This document shows, one piece after another, positions 39,977 to 51,538 of a stretch of 60,996 nt of DNA; position 1 is the first letter of the stretch, and every line of letters begins with the position of its first letter. The stretch is from contig WOYY01000046.1 in the NCBI GenBank assembly GCA_011620555.1, positions 1-60,996 on the forward strand, given 5' to 3'. Source of the DNA: Anaerolineaceae bacterium (GTDB lineage Bacteria > Chloroflexota > Anaerolineae > Anaerolineales > Anaerolineaceae). The notes beneath the pieces are model-generated. The model was not told where the DNA came from and did not search any database. It saw only the letters and a list, made by a program, of their open reading frames with translations. A program made the translations under genes and the position numbers.

Positions 39977-41158
39977 ATGCCAGCGTCCCCCCTCCCCCCA
40001 TTGATGATGACCTCGGAAATGGGCACCTTCCACCGGCAGACCATTGAAGAACTCAAAGCCAACATCGTTGACCGAGTCCTGGTGGACTTTGACTACACCG
40101 CCCCAATCCGGAAAGCCCTGCTGGAACTGAAATCCGACCTGACCACCGGCACCCTGCAACCCCTGGCGGAGACGACCAGCGACAAAGCGCTGTGGGATGA
40201 AGACACCCAGCCCTGGTGGGGCAAATCCTGGTTAGAGGTCCCCTGGCTGCTGGCAGAGACCTACTTCTACCGTAAGCTGCTTGAGGCCGTGCAGTATTTC
40301 CAGCCCGGCCCCTGGATGGGTCGGGACCCCTATCGCCGGATGAAGGCGGGCGAGATCGCCAAAGCGCTCGCGCCTTTCATTGCCGAATATGAGGTGATGG
40401 CCGACGCCAATGACCAGGCGGGGTTCGCCAGCGCAATCGCCAAGGCGCTTTGGGGGAACCGGTCGGACCTCAGCAATTTGCAGCATTACGACACGGAAGC
40501 CAGCACCCGCGACCACCAGATCATCCGCAACGAGAGTGACGCCGTCTATGAGCTGCTGAAAAGCAAACCGGCCAGGATTGCCTACTTCTTTGACAACGTC
40601 GGCCGGGAATTTTATTTTGACCTGGCCTTCATCCAATACCTGATCCGGGGCGGTTTTGCAGAGTCGATCACTTTCTATCTTAAAAACCAGCCCTTCTTCG
40701 TCTCGGACGCGATGGTCGCGGACTTTTGGCATATCCTGGACGCGCTCGAAGGCTCAGGGTCGGACAAGGCCGTCCAACTGGCCGCGGAGATCCGGGGCTG
40801 GATCAAATCGGGCGTGATTGATATCGAAGCGCCACCCTTCCTCGCCACCAGCCGGGAATTCAACCAGCTGCCGGAGAGTTTGCGGGACCAGCTCAAGGCC
40901 TACGATCTGGCAATCCTCAAAGGCGACGCCAACTACCGCCGGGTGATCGGGGACCGGCATTGGGATCCCACCACCCCGTTTGCCGAGGTCACGGATTACT
41001 TCCCCACCTCGGTGGTCAGCCTGCGGACTCTCAAGGCTGAATTGATCGTCGGCCTGACGCCGCAGCAACTGGAAGATTTCAGACAAAACGCCGAACCGAA
41101 TTGGATGATCAACGGCAAGCGCGGCATGATCTCCTTCAGGGGGACGCCGAAAAAATAA
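39977..41158 (+). CDS. DUF89/ARMT1-family metal-dependent phosphatase
   Basis: A 393-residue protein of the damage-control phosphatase family (DUF89), which hydrolyses phosphorylated metabolites such as fructose-1-phosphate or damaged cofactors. Motifs are LPPLMMTSEMGTF at the N-terminus, YFFDNVGREFYFDLAFI (about 203-219, the conserved DNxGxE with metal ligands) and AILKGDANYRRVIGDRHW (about 312-329, KGDxNYRxLxGD). Start 39977 keeps the N-terminal LPPLM motif found in subfamily III members. The substrate is unknown. It stands alone between terminators. Confidence 0.85.
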   Translation: MPASPLPPLMMTSEMGTFHRQTIEELKANIVDRVLVDFDYTAPIRKALLELKSDLTTGTLQPLAETTSDKALWDEDTQPWWGKSWLEVPWLLAETYFYRKLLEAVQYFQPGPWMGRDPYRRMKAGEIAKALAPFIAEYEVMADANDQAGFASAIAKALWGNRSDLSNLQHYDTEASTRDHQIIRNESDAVYELLKSKPARIAYFFDNVGREFYFDLAFIQYLIRGGFAESITFYLKNQPFFVSDAMVADFWHILDALEGSGSDKAVQLAAEIRGWIKSGVIDIEAPPFLATSREFNQLPESLRDQLKAYDLAILKGDANYRRVIGDRHWDPTTPFAEVTDYFPTSVVSLRTLKAELIVGLTPQQLEDFRQNAEPNWMINGKRGMISFRGTPKK

Positions 41159-41188
41159 ATAGCAATAATAAATTGGCTACACGAATCA

Positions 41189-41219
41189 AGCGGCGGGCCG
41201 TCTTTTCCCACCGCTTTTA
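41189..41219 (+). terminator. Terminator after the DUF89 gene
   Basis: AAGCGG-C-GGG ... CCC-A-CCGCTT forms an imperfect stem followed by TTTAA, 30 bases after the stop. Confidence 0.6.
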
Positions 41220-41221
41220 AC

Positions 41222-41250
41222 TTGCATCAAATCGAGCTTGTCTTTATAAT
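41222..41250 (+). promoter_or_regulatory. Promoter of the DnaE2-like gene
   Basis: TTGCAT (41222-41227), a 17-base spacer and a perfect TATAAT (41245-41250). The start codon at 41271 is only about 14 bases after the predicted +1. Confidence 0.7.
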
Positions 41251-41257
41251 AGAATTA

Positions 41258-41269
41258 GAATATTTGTTC
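41258..41269. promoter_or_regulatory. LexA-like SOS box at the DnaE2-like gene start
   Basis: GAAT-ATTT-GTTC differs by one base from the GAAC-N4-GTTC core used by Gram-positive-type LexA. It lies between the -10 and the start codon, where a repressor would block transcription. Confidence 0.45.
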
Positions 41270-41270
41270 G

Positions 41271-44200
41271 ATGATTGACTTAAACGAACCCATGTCGATT
41301 CCCTATCTGCGCACGCACTCCTCCTATGGCTTCCTCGAAGCGCTCTCATCCCCAGAGTCGCTTGTTGAGGCCGCTCGGGAGGCGGGCGTCCCTTGTTTGG
41401 GCCTGACCGATCACCGCACGCTTTCCGGCGCGATCGAATTCTTTGAAGCCTGTCAGCAGGCTGAGATCAAACCCGTTCTCGGCCTGGAGGTGGACCTCCG
41501 CTTTCACGGCCATTCCGGGCAGCTGACCCTGCTCGCCAAAGACAGGGAGGGCTGGTCCGGCCTCTGCCGGCTGAGCAGCCTGATGATGGTAGAGCACCGG
41601 ACTCTGAATTCAGAGGACCTCGCCAGGCACCGCGGGGGTCTGATCGCCATCGCGGGCGGCCCCCGCGGGCTGCTGCGAGAACTGCTGCTCTCCTCCCCGC
41701 CGGCGGAAAAGAATCCGCAGCAGTTTCTGGCAGCCCTGCAAAGCACCTTTGGTGAAGACCTCTTCATCGAACTCCAGCGCTATGCCAATGGCCCAATGCA
41801 AAGCGAGGCAGCGCTCCGGGAACTGGCCGCGGGCTTCAAAGTTCCCTTGATCGCGACCCAGGATATCCATTACCGCTATCCTACAGAGGAAAAGCTCTTC
41901 AGCACCCTGACCGCCATCCGCCACAACACGACGCTTCAAGGCCTTTCCAGCCGGCTCCTCCCGCCCGGCCCGGCTTACTTCCCCGCGCCCGAAGATTTTC
42001 GCTACCGTTACCGGGACTGCCCCGAAACAATCAACGCCCTCAACCTGCTGAGCGACAGGATTCAGCTTGAACTGCCCGTCGGTGAGCTGAACTTCCCGAC
42101 CTTCCCCACGCCCGCCGATCAGACCCAGGCGGACTTCCTGCGGGAAAAGGCTTTTTCCGGGGCAAAACGGATCTATAAAAACCTGACGCCTGAGATCACC
42201 TCCCGGCTGGAGTATGAACTCGGCATCATCACCCAGATGGGCTATGAACCGATCTTCCTGATCGTTGAGGATGTCTTGGATCATGCTCGCCAGGTGGGCA
42301 TCCCAACCTCCTCCCGCGGCTCCGCGGCCTCCTCCCTGGTAGCCCACTGTCTCAACATCACCTCGCCCGACCCCCTGGCGCTCAACCTCTACTTCGAACG
42401 CTTCCTCAACCCGGCCCGCAAGAAACCGCCAGACATTGACACCGATATTGCCTCCCACCGGCGGGAAGAGCTGATCCAATACATCTTCGAGACCTACGGC
42501 CGGGACAGGGTCGCGATGGTCGGGACGGTCAACCGTTACCGGCCAAAATCCGCGCTGGGCGATGTGGCCAAGGCTTACGGCCTTTCGCCGGAGACCATCC
42601 GGCAGCTCTCCCGAAAATTGCCGTCCTCATTCCATTTCCGCCGTTCGGAGGACGAGCAGGACCCCTTTGCGCCGCTGATGCGCGAGGGCGCCAACCCTTT
42701 GATTCAGGATGTGGTCGCCGATGCCCGCGCCCTGCTCGACCTGCCCCGCCACCTCTCCGTCCATCCCGGCGGGGTGATCATCGCACCTTTCCCCATCACC
42801 GACCTCGTCCCCCTGGTCCACTCGGACACGCTCGGGATCAACCATGCCCAGTATGATCTGGACGGGATCGAGAAGCTGGGGCTGGTCAAGATCGACATGC
42901 TGGGAATCCGCGGCCTGACCGTCCTGGGCGAAGTCGCCGACCGGATCCAATCCTGGCGGTTGAGCGAGTTCGGCAACGGCCTCGAAGTGCTCGCCAGCAT
43001 CCCGCTTGAGGACGAGGCAACCTCGCAAACCGTTGTGGAGGCCAGGACCCTTGGCTGCTTTCAGATCGAAAGCCCCGGGATGCGCGGGACGCTGCGGGAG
43101 ATCCAGGCCAAAACTGTGGAGGACATCATGGCGGCCCTGGCGCTCTACCGGCCCGGTCCGCTGCGAGGCGGCCTGCGGGACGCCTTTGTCCGCCGTTTCC
43201 GCGGCGAAGAGGAAGTCACCCCCATCCATAGCTCGCTGACGGACTTATTGGGAAGCACCTATGGCGTGATTCTCTATCAGGAGCAAGTCCTGCGGATCGC
43301 GCACGAGCTTGGCGGTCTATCCATCGCCCAGGCCGATATCCTCCGCCGGGCGATGAGCCATTTTGACCCGGGCGGCGTCATGGATACCCTCCGCCGGAAT
43401 TTCATTCAGGGCGCGCGTGCCCTCCACAACGTCCCGGAGGAAACCGCCGAGCGGATCTGGGAGATGATGGCCGCCTTTGCGGGGTACGGCTTCCCGAAAG
43501 CCCACGCCGCCTCCTATGCCCAGCTGGCCTGGAACTCCGCCTGGTGCAAAACCCACTACCCGGCCGAGTTCATGGCGGCCGTGCTGGGGTTTGACGGCGG
43601 ATATTATTCGCAGCGGGTTTACCTGATGGAAGCGCGCCGTCTGGGGCTGCCGCTCCACCCGCCCCACATCAACCATTCCAATGGCCATTTCCGGGTGATC
43701 TACCCCAAAGGAGAGCCGCACCTGTACATGGGCCTGGGCCAGGTCCGGGACCTCACCCAGCGCACCCTGCGGAACATCATCCAAAACCGGCCCTATCATT
43801 CGCTGGAGGATTTCCTGCTCCGGGTGGACCCGCAGCGGAAGGAAGCCCAACACTTATTGATGGTTGGCGCGTTGGATGGCCTCGTCACCATCCCGGAAGG
43901 CCTGCAAAGGATCGAACATCAACGCCCGCCTGGGCAGATGCAGCTTTTTGGCGCACCGGAAGCCGCGGCGGATTGGGACGAAGCCCGGCGGCTCCAGGCC
44001 CAGCGGGAACTGCTCGGGGTGACCCTCGGGATGAGTCCTCTGGAGCAAATTGCCGACGAAATCCAGTCCTGCGGGGCGATCACCACCCTGGAGGCCGAAG
44101 ACCACGGCGGTGAAAAAGTCACTCTGGCCGGGATGCGCCAGACCCTGCGGCGCACGCGCAGCCGATCTACGCACCAGATGATGGCTTATCTCACCCTCGA

Positions 44201-44369
44201 AGATCTGGAAGGCTCCCTGCAGGTCTTGGTTCCGCCCAGGCTCTACCGCACGGTCTATGATGAACTCCGGGAATCAGGCCCTTTCCTGATTAAGGGCCTG
44301 ATTGAGGACGATCCGGAACGGCACCAGATTCGGATGATTGCGGAAGAGGTGCATCTGATCAGAATTTAA
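41271..44369 (+). CDS. DNA polymerase III alpha subunit, error-prone DnaE2/ImuC-like
   Basis: A 1032-residue C-family DNA polymerase. An N-terminal PHP domain (about 10-200: RTHSSYGFLEAL, GLTDHRTLSG) precedes the polymerase. Catalytic aspartates are Asp388 and Asp390 in PDIDTDI and Asp542 in KIDMLG. The chain ends after an OB-fold region (about 940-1010) without the long C-terminal tau-binding part of replicative DnaE. The length (about 1030, against about 1160 in replicative DnaE) fits DnaE2/ImuC, the translesion polymerase of the mutasome. No imuA or imuB is adjacent. No RBS is visible before ATG 41271, and ATG 41292 is an alternative start. Confidence 0.82.
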   Translation: MIDLNEPMSIPYLRTHSSYGFLEALSSPESLVEAAREAGVPCLGLTDHRTLSGAIEFFEACQQAEIKPVLGLEVDLRFHGHSGQLTLLAKDREGWSGLCRLSSLMMVEHRTLNSEDLARHRGGLIAIAGGPRGLLRELLLSSPPAEKNPQQFLAALQSTFGEDLFIELQRYANGPMQSEAALRELAAGFKVPLIATQDIHYRYPTEEKLFSTLTAIRHNTTLQGLSSRLLPPGPAYFPAPEDFRYRYRDCPETINALNLLSDRIQLELPVGELNFPTFPTPADQTQADFLREKAFSGAKRIYKNLTPEITSRLEYELGIITQMGYEPIFLIVEDVLDHARQVGIPTSSRGSAASSLVAHCLNITSPDPLALNLYFERFLNPARKKPPDIDTDIASHRREELIQYIFETYGRDRVAMVGTVNRYRPKSALGDVAKAYGLSPETIRQLSRKLPSSFHFRRSEDEQDPFAPLMREGANPLIQDVVADARALLDLPRHLSVHPGGVIIAPFPITDLVPLVHSDTLGINHAQYDLDGIEKLGLVKIDMLGIRGLTVLGEVADRIQSWRLSEFGNGLEVLASIPLEDEATSQTVVEARTLGCFQIESPGMRGTLREIQAKTVEDIMAALALYRPGPLRGGLRDAFVRRFRGEEEVTPIHSSLTDLLGSTYGVILYQEQVLRIAHELGGLSIAQADILRRAMSHFDPGGVMDTLRRNFIQGARALHNVPEETAERIWEMMAAFAGYGFPKAHAASYAQLAWNSAWCKTHYPAEFMAAVLGFDGGYYSQRVYLMEARRLGLPLHPPHINHSNGHFRVIYPKGEPHLYMGLGQVRDLTQRTLRNIIQNRPYHSLEDFLLRVDPQRKEAQHLLMVGALDGLVTIPEGLQRIEHQRPPGQMQLFGAPEAAADWDEARRLQAQRELLGVTLGMSPLEQIADEIQSCGAITTLEAEDHGGEKVTLAGMRQTLRRTRSRSTHQMMAYLTLEDLEGSLQVLVPPRLYRTVYDELRESGPFLIKGLIEDDPERHQIRMIAEEVHLIRI

Positions 44370-44372
44370 GCT

Positions 44373-44403
44373 GAAATCGTCTCTAACAGAAATCGTCTCT
44401 AAC
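44373..44403. repeat. 16-base tandem duplication after dnaE2
   Basis: GAAATCGTCTCTAAC occurs twice with a 16-base period (44373-44387 and 44389-44403), directly after the polymerase stop codon. Probably a replication slippage product. Confidence 0.7.
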
Positions 44404-44467
44404 CTTGCTCAGCATTCTCTTAACCACTATACTTAAACCATCTCAAAGAATCCGCTCAGGAGGACCA

Positions 44468-46108
44468 ATGGCCACAAAAAAACAACCTTGGTATATGAAC
44501 GCCTTTTTCTATCAAGTCCATGTTCGGGCCTACTGCGATTCGAACGCGGATGGGATTGGCGATCTGCTGGGGTTGGTCAGCAAGTTGGATTACATCAAGG
44601 CGCTGGGCGTTGACTGCGTCTGGATTATGCCGATCTACCCTTCCCCGCTGAACGATGATGGCTATGACATCGCGGATTACTATGATGTCCATCCCGATTA
44701 TGGCGTGATTGAAGACTTCCAACACCTGGTGCAGGCCGCCCACGAGCGCGGTCTGAAGGTGATCGCCGACCTGGTGCTGAACCATACCTCAGACCAACAC
44801 CCCTGGTTCCAAGCCGCCCGGTCGGACCCCAACTCTAAATATCACGATTATTACGTCTGGTCGGACACCAACGACAAATACAGCGATGCCCGGATCATCT
44901 TCCTCGATACGGAAGAGTCCAACTGGACCTATGATGAAGAGGCCGGGCAATACTACTGGCACAGGTTCTATTCCTCCCAGCCGGACCTGAACTATGACAA
45001 CCCGGAGGTCCGGGAGGAAATGCTCAATGTGATGAAATTCTGGCTGGACCTGGGAATCGACGGATTCCGGGCGGACGCCGTCCCCTACCTGATCGAACGG
45101 GAGGGGACCAATTGCGAGAACCTGCCGGAAACCCATGAAATCCTCAAGTCCATCCGGGCCTATCTGGACGCCAACTATCAGGACAAGATCCTGCTGGCCG
45201 AAGCTAACCAGTGGCCCAAAGACGTCCGGCCCTACTTTGGTGATGGCGACGAATTCCACATGGGCTTCCATTTCCCCGTCATGCCCCGGATCTATATGGC
45301 GATCAAGCAAGGCGACGCCACGCCGATCCGCTGGATCATGGCTCAGACGCCGGACATTCCGGAAGGGACCCAATGGTGCACCTTCTTGCGCAACCACGAC
45401 GAGCTGACCCTTGAAATGGTCACCGAAGAGGAGCGGCAATGGATGTGGGAACAATACGCGCCCGTTCCGCGGATGCGCCAAAACCTGGGGATCCGTCGCC
45501 GTTTGGCGCCCCTGCTAGACAACGACCCCCGCAAGATCCTGCTCGCCAATGCCCTGCTCTATTCCCTGCCCGGCGCGCCGATCATCTATTACGGAGATGA
45601 GATCGGGATGGGCGATAATATCTGGCTGCCGGACCGCAACGGCGTGCGAACGCCCATGCAATGGAATGCCGGCCTGAACGCCGGTTTTTCCGAGGCCCCG
45701 CCCGAGATGCTCTATGAACCCATCATCACGGAGGGCAAATTCAGCTATAAAATCGTCAATGTCGCCGCTGAGGAAAATGATCCGGAATCCCTGCTGACCA
45801 AGATGAAGCACCTGATTCGAGTCCGGCATGAAAACCCCATTCTGGCGATGGGAGCGTATGAGTTTTTAGCCCCAGAGGTCAATGCCGTCCTGGCCATCCA
45901 TCGCTCACTCGACTCGGAAGACCTGGTCTGCATCCTGAACCTCACCGAACAACCCCAAAAGCTGGACCTAGATCTTTCCCGCTGGAATGGCGCAAAAGTG
46001 ATAGACTTGCTAACTGAAGACCCCTTCCCCGGAATCACAGGCGAACCCTATGCCATCGCACTCAAACCCTGGACCTTCCACTGGTTGAAGTTATCTTCCG
46101 AGGCATAA
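44468..46108 (+). CDS. GH13 enzyme, trehalose synthase (TreS)-like
   Basis: A 546-residue alpha-amylase-family enzyme that probably interconverts maltose and trehalose. The (beta/alpha)8 barrel motifs are [13 protein letters not shown] (about 101-113), [10 protein letters not shown] with the nucleophile Asp (about 200), LLAEANQWP with the acid Glu (about 244) and [10 protein letters not shown] with the stabilising Asp (about 310). The motif set and [10 protein letters not shown] favour TreS over oligo-1,6-glucosidase. AGGAGGA lies directly before ATG 44468. No fused maltokinase domain. A -10 (TATACT) lies at about 44430. Exact specificity is inferred from motifs. Confidence 0.82.
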   Translation: MATKKQPWYMNAFFYQVHVRAYCDSNADGIGDLLGLVSKLDYIKALGVDCVWIMPIYPSPLNDDGYDIADYYDVHPDYGVIEDFQHLVQAAHERGLKVIADLVLNHTSDQHPWFQAARSDPNSKYHDYYVWSDTNDKYSDARIIFLDTEESNWTYDEEAGQYYWHRFYSSQPDLNYDNPEVREEMLNVMKFWLDLGIDGFRADAVPYLIEREGTNCENLPETHEILKSIRAYLDANYQDKILLAEANQWPKDVRPYFGDGDEFHMGFHFPVMPRIYMAIKQGDATPIRWIMAQTPDIPEGTQWCTFLRNHDELTLEMVTEEERQWMWEQYAPVPRMRQNLGIRRRLAPLLDNDPRKILLANALLYSLPGAPIIYYGDEIGMGDNIWLPDRNGVRTPMQWNAGLNAGFSEAPPEMLYEPIITEGKFSYKIVNVAAEENDPESLLTKMKHLIRVRHENPILAMGAYEFLAPEVNAVLAIHRSLDSEDLVCILNLTEQPQKLDLDLSRWNGAKVIDLLTEDPFPGITGEPYAIALKPWTFHWLKLSSEA

Positions 46109-46154
46109 CCCGTTATCCTCTTCCGGACCTAGAAAGAACGCAAATCACAGTAAA

Positions 46155-47567
46155 ATGAACGCAACGGATCCCCAAAACGGCTTTCACGAGTGGCTGTCGC
46201 AATATATCAAACCTCTTGACCGAAAACGGCGTAAAGAGATCATCGAAAACATTCGCCAAGCGGCCACTCCCGGCTTTGATTATTTCTTTTTTGTGGTATT
46301 ATCCGGCGCCATCGCCACGCTTGGCCTGATCAACAACTCCCCAGCCGTGATCATCGGTGCAATGGTCGTCGCCCCATTGATGTCCCCCATCCTGGGCGTC
46401 GGCCTCGGCTCCATCACAGCGGATGCCCGCCTTGCGAGGGATTCCGTGTCCGCCCTCGTCCGGGGTGCGGTGATTTCCGTTCTGCTGTCCGCCTTGTTGA
46501 CCTTATCGAACCTTTATCTGCCATTCGTCCCCTCTCTCATGGAAATCCCCAACGAGATCCTGAGCCGGACCCAGCCCACTCCCAACGACCTGATTATCGC
46601 GCTTGCGGGCGGCCTGGCTGCGGCCTATGCCCTTTCCCAGCCGCACCTGTCCGCGGCGCTGCCGGGTGTCGCCATCGCCACCGCGCTGATGCCCCCGCTT
46701 TCCGTGATCGGGATCGGGCTTGCCCTCGGCCGCTGGGATGTCGCCGGCGGTGCAGCCCTGCTTTTCCTGACCAACGCGGTCACGATTGCCTTTGCAGCAA
46801 TGCTGGTCTTTTTTCTGGAAGGATTCTCGCCCAGAAGAGTGCAGGATAACGGGAGCGTGCCGCGCACCCTGTGGGTCTCAGCGCTGCTGACCCTGCTCCT
46901 GCTCATCCCCCTGACCATCCTCGGCGCTCGGTTCGTCGCCCAGGCGCAGGAAAACCGTTTGATCAACAATATCGTCCAGACGGAGTTGACTGAAATGGAC
47001 CAGGCGGAATTGGTTGAGCTGCAAATCACCCGGATTGACAAGGAGATCCACCTCGACCTGACCGTCAGCGCCAGCTCCCCGCCCACCTATTCCCAGATCG
47101 TGGCCCTGCAAGAGGCATTGGTCGCCCGCGTGGACCAGCCGGTTTCAGTCATCATGAATTACCTGAAATCCGAGCGCCTGGACCCCCTGATCCCACCCAC
47201 CACCACGCCGACCCCCACAGAAGGCCCAAGCCTGACGCCGACCACCACCCCCACCCCGACGGTGACGCTCACCCCAACCCCGCTCCTGCCCTCCGCCACG
47301 CCGACCGCGTCCATCACGCCCACCCCCCAGGCGGTATTTGTGATCCGCTCCTCCGTCCCCGCCTATAACACCCTCTATGATGAACCCGGAGGAGAAATCC
47401 TGAAATATCTCTCGGCCAATGAAACCCTCTTCGATCTCAACCAGATCCTCGTCTACGATGGCCTGATCTGGGTCAAGGTGCAGGATGAGGACGGCAACAC
47501 CGGCTGGTTCCCTAAAATTTACCTATCCTATCCAACTGCAACAGTTACCGAAACACTCACACCCTGA
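46155..47567 (+). CDS. DUF389 membrane protein fused to a Thr/Pro linker and SH3 domain
   Basis: A 470-residue membrane protein. Residues about 35-255 form the DUF389 core, with about six hydrophobic segments, including [18 protein letters not shown] and [20 protein letters not shown] soluble part follows (about 260-345), then a Thr/Pro-rich linker (about 347-390, repeated TPTP and TTTPT) and a C-terminal SH3-like domain (about 393-460, with [19 protein letters not shown]). The linker and SH3 domain should face outside the membrane and may touch the cell envelope. DUF389 function is not known. No RBS is seen at ATG 46155. Confidence 0.82.
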   Translation: MNATDPQNGFHEWLSQYIKPLDRKRRKEIIENIRQAATPGFDYFFFVVLSGAIATLGLINNSPAVIIGAMVVAPLMSPILGVGLGSITADARLARDSVSALVRGAVISVLLSALLTLSNLYLPFVPSLMEIPNEILSRTQPTPNDLIIALAGGLAAAYALSQPHLSAALPGVAIATALMPPLSVIGIGLALGRWDVAGGAALLFLTNAVTIAFAAMLVFFLEGFSPRRVQDNGSVPRTLWVSALLTLLLLIPLTILGARFVAQAQENRLINNIVQTELTEMDQAELVELQITRIDKEIHLDLTVSASSPPTYSQIVALQEALVARVDQPVSVIMNYLKSERLDPLIPPTTTPTPTEGPSLTPTTTPTPTVTLTPTPLLPSATPTASITPTPQAVFVIRSSVPAYNTLYDEPGGEILKYLSANETLFDLNQILVYDGLIWVKVQDEDGNTGWFPKIYLSYPTATVTETLTP

Positions 47568-47593
47568 TTTCAAAACAAACCTGGAGGTTGACT

Positions 47594-47755
47594 ATGTCTT
47601 CTTATGAATGTGTGTCCTGCGGCTATGTCTATAACCCGGAAGAAGGTGACCCCTTTGGGGGGATCGCGCCCGGCACTGCTTTCGAGGATCTACCCGATGA
47701 TTGGGTCTGCCCGGATTGCGGCCTCGGCAAGGAAGAATTCGTCAAGATCGATTGA
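47594..47755 (+). CDS. Rubredoxin
   Basis: A 53-residue electron carrier with one FeS4 site. Ligands are Cys6 and Cys9 ([15 protein letters not shown]) and Cys39 and Cys42 ([10 protein letters not shown]). GGAGGT stands 7 bases before ATG. It sits 82 bases upstream of the superoxide reductase gene, for which rubredoxin is the usual electron donor. Length is standard. Confidence 0.96.
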   Translation: MSSYECVSCGYVYNPEEGDPFGGIAPGTAFEDLPDDWVCPDCGLGKEEFVKID

Positions 47756-47772
47756 TGAACGCCTGCCTGACC

Positions 47773-47800
47773 CTTGAGGGAGAATTTAGAGTAGTATAAT
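47773..47800 (+). promoter_or_regulatory. Promoter of the superoxide reductase gene
   Basis: A perfect TATAAT (47795-47800) with a weak CTTGAG (47773-47778) 16 bases upstream lies between rubredoxin and the superoxide reductase gene, so the latter may have its own promoter. Confidence 0.5.
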
Positions 47801-47837
47801 AAAGACAAAGCCACAAGTTAAGAAAGGATTATGCCTT

Positions 47838-48230
47838 ATGTCCATTGGTGAATATCTCCAAAATGCAGATTGGAAATCCGAAAAGCACGCTCCGGTCATT
47901 GAATGCCCGGATATGGTCGCAGCGGATGAAGAATTCCTTGTATCGCTCGAGATCGGCAAAGAGATCCCTCATCCCAACACCACCGAACATCACATCGAAT
48001 GGATTGAAGTTTACTTCAAACCCGAGTCCGACAAGTTCCCCCACCTGGTGGGCAAATTCGGCTTCAGCGGTCATGGCGAATCGATTAAAGGCGCCAATGA
48101 AGGTCCGCTCCACACCGAACCCAAAGTCCAGGTGGCCCTCAAAGTCAAAGAATCCGGCACACTGATGGCTATGTCCTACTGCAATATCCATGGCCTCTGG
48201 GAATCCAGTAAAGACATCAAAGTCGGCTAA
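47838..48230 (+). CDS. Superoxide reductase (neelaredoxin type, class II)
   Basis: A 130-residue protein that reduces superoxide to peroxide without making O2. The Fe(His)4Cys site is visible: EKHAPVIECP (Glu15, His17), HPNTTEHH (His45, His51) and YCNIHGLW (Cys115, His118). The N-terminal desulforedoxin domain of class I enzymes is absent, so it is a 1Fe superoxide reductase. Rubredoxin immediately upstream is the likely donor. A terminator follows. ATG 47838 is used because the earlier ATG at 47828 soon meets a stop. Confidence 0.95.
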   Translation: MSIGEYLQNADWKSEKHAPVIECPDMVAADEEFLVSLEIGKEIPHPNTTEHHIEWIEVYFKPESDKFPHLVGKFGFSGHGESIKGANEGPLHTEPKVQVALKVKESGTLMAMSYCNIHGLWESSKDIKVG

Positions 48231-48257
48231 AATCCCGGCCGCACAAGAAGAGTGAGA

Positions 48258-48290
48258 ACAGGTGCCCATATCCGTGGGCGCCTGTTTTTT
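48258..48290 (+). terminator. Terminator after superoxide reductase
   Basis: ACAGGTGCCCA pairs with TGGGCGCCTGT (one mismatch), followed by TTTTTT, 27 bases after the stop codon. It insulates the ATP synthase operon. Confidence 0.85.
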
Positions 48291-48344
48291 AGTAATCAGG
48301 CAGAACTGTAAACCCATTTAGACCATTTGTCACCAGCCCTGGAT

Positions 48345-48373
48345 TTGACAAAGGGCTTCGATGCAAGGATAAT
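48345..48373 (+). promoter_or_regulatory. Promoter of the N-ATPase operon
   Basis: A consensus TTGACA (48345-48350), a 17-base spacer and GATAAT (48368-48373) lie about 76 bases before atpD. Confidence 0.7.
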
Positions 48374-48433
48374 TAGGATTGAATTTTTTAAGATAACAAT
48401 CCTTAAAGCGGAAAATAAAACAGCAACCATTGA

Positions 48434-50236
<1,803 letters not shown>

Positions 50237-50240
<4 letters not shown>

Positions 50241-50512
50241 GCAAAGACCCGAAATCGGATAGAGAGAAGTCTGCGCTCCTTCGTGATTTCACCAAGACAT
50301 CCCTCGGCTGGGAGCTGGCCATCCCGATCTTCGGAGGGGCTTTGTTGGGTCATTTTTTGGATAAGGCAAGCGGTTCCACATTCACCTTTATGCTGATCCT
50401 GACCCTTGTCGGGATTGCCGTTGGATATTACAACCTGATGCGTCACATCGAACTGGAAGTCTTGATGTTAAAGATCAAAAAGAAACGTCAAGAGGAGCAA
50501 CCGGACCAATGA
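50237..50512 (+). CDS. atpQ: N-ATPase AtpQ, AtpI-like membrane protein
   Basis: A 91-residue protein with two hydrophobic segments (ELAIPIFGGALLGHFLD and FMLILTLVGIAVGYYNLM) and basic ends, typical of AtpI-family assembly proteins. Position between atpC and atpR is characteristic of N-ATPase operons. It overlaps atpC (ATGA) and atpR by 4 bases. Confidence 0.9.
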
Positions 50513-50820
50513 GCGCGTGGGAATGGCCGCTTTGGATCTTGTTGGGGGGCGGGATTGCTCTGCTCTTTCTAAACACCCAGAAATGGTCCGTCCAACAGAT
50601 CGCGCCGGGAAAGCCCTTTATCAGTCAAGTGATTATATTGGGCGGCAGCCTAATCCGCTGGTTGCTGATCGCACTGATCCTCGTGCTTGCGCTCAAGCGA
50701 TCTGCTGTGGCTGCACTGGTTTTCTTTGCGGCATTCATGATCGCCCGGATCGTTATCCTGTTTGTCTGGGAAAGACAATGGCGGTTAACTGGCATTCAAA
50801 CCAATAGTCAGAAGGATTAG
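50509..50820 (+). CDS. atpR: N-ATPase AtpR membrane protein
   Basis: A 103-residue protein with about three membrane segments (WPLWILLGGGIALLFL, LIRWLLIALILVLALK, SAVAALVFFAAFMIARIVI). The conserved basic residues KRSAV and IARIV at membrane edges fit AtpR, found only in N-ATPase operons and thought to help c-ring assembly. Overlapping start with atpQ. Confidence 0.88.
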   Translation: MSAWEWPLWILLGGGIALLFLNTQKWSVQQIAPGKPFISQVIILGGSLIRWLLIALILVLALKRSAVAALVFFAAFMIARIVILFVWERQWRLTGIQTNSQKD

Positions 50821-50825
50821 TTTAT

Positions 50826-51512
50826 ATGGAGGCAATAGCCCCCCAGGTCATTTTCTATCTTTTTGGGTTACCCATCACGGACACGGTCGTGTCCACCTGG
50901 GTTATGATGGTCGTTCTCATCATTGCCGCCCTTATCATCAGAAAATATGCCCCGCATATCGGTGAATTCATCATTGAGATGATTAACAGCATTGTCGCAT
51001 CCGTGATGCCCGAGGATGCCCGGGTGATCAAATATCTTCCCTTCCTCGGCACATTGGCGCTGTTTCTCGTGCTCGGAAATATCTTCAGTATCTTTCCGCT
51101 GATGGTCTCGCCGACAGCCAACATCAACACCACTTTCGCTCTCGCCATGCTGGTCTTTTTTGCCGTTCATTACTATGGCGTCCGAGAAAAAGGAGTGTGG
51201 CGATATATCAAGGACACTGCCACACCGATTTTCGTTTTCCCCCTCGAAATCATCAGCCAGCTTTCCCGCACCCTCTCGCTGACCATCCGTTTATTTGGCA
51301 ACATCCTCAGCACGGACCTGGTCGTGGCGATCATCTTCTCGCTGATCCCCTTCATCGTTCCGCTACCGCTGATGGTCCTGGGGATGCTGACGGGCGTCCT
51401 CCAGGCCTATATTTTTACCGTTTTAGCCTCACTCTATATCGCATCCGCAATCGAAATTTCAGATGTCGAAAAAGAACGTCGTCAAATGAAACAGGAATTG
51501 AAGGAATCTTAG
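50826..51512 (+). CDS. atpB: N-ATPase Fo a subunit
   Basis: The 228-residue stator channel subunit of Fo. The essential Arg is in SLTIRLFGNILSTD (about residue 156). It has five or more membrane segments and the conserved Asn and Gln/Glu-rich helices of the a subunit. AAGGA precedes ATG. It follows atpR by 5 bases. Channel residues fit either H+ or Na+ coupling, and the c subunit is more informative. Confidence 0.95.
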   Translation: MEAIAPQVIFYLFGLPITDTVVSTWVMMVVLIIAALIIRKYAPHIGEFIIEMINSIVASVMPEDARVIKYLPFLGTLALFLVLGNIFSIFPLMVSPTANINTTFALAMLVFFAVHYYGVREKGVWRYIKDTATPIFVFPLEIISQLSRTLSLTIRLFGNILSTDLVVAIIFSLIPFIVPLPLMVLGMLTGVLQAYIFTVLASLYIASAIEISDVEKERRQMKQELKES

Positions 51513-51538
51513 CACTCTTTTAGAAAGGATTTACGCCT

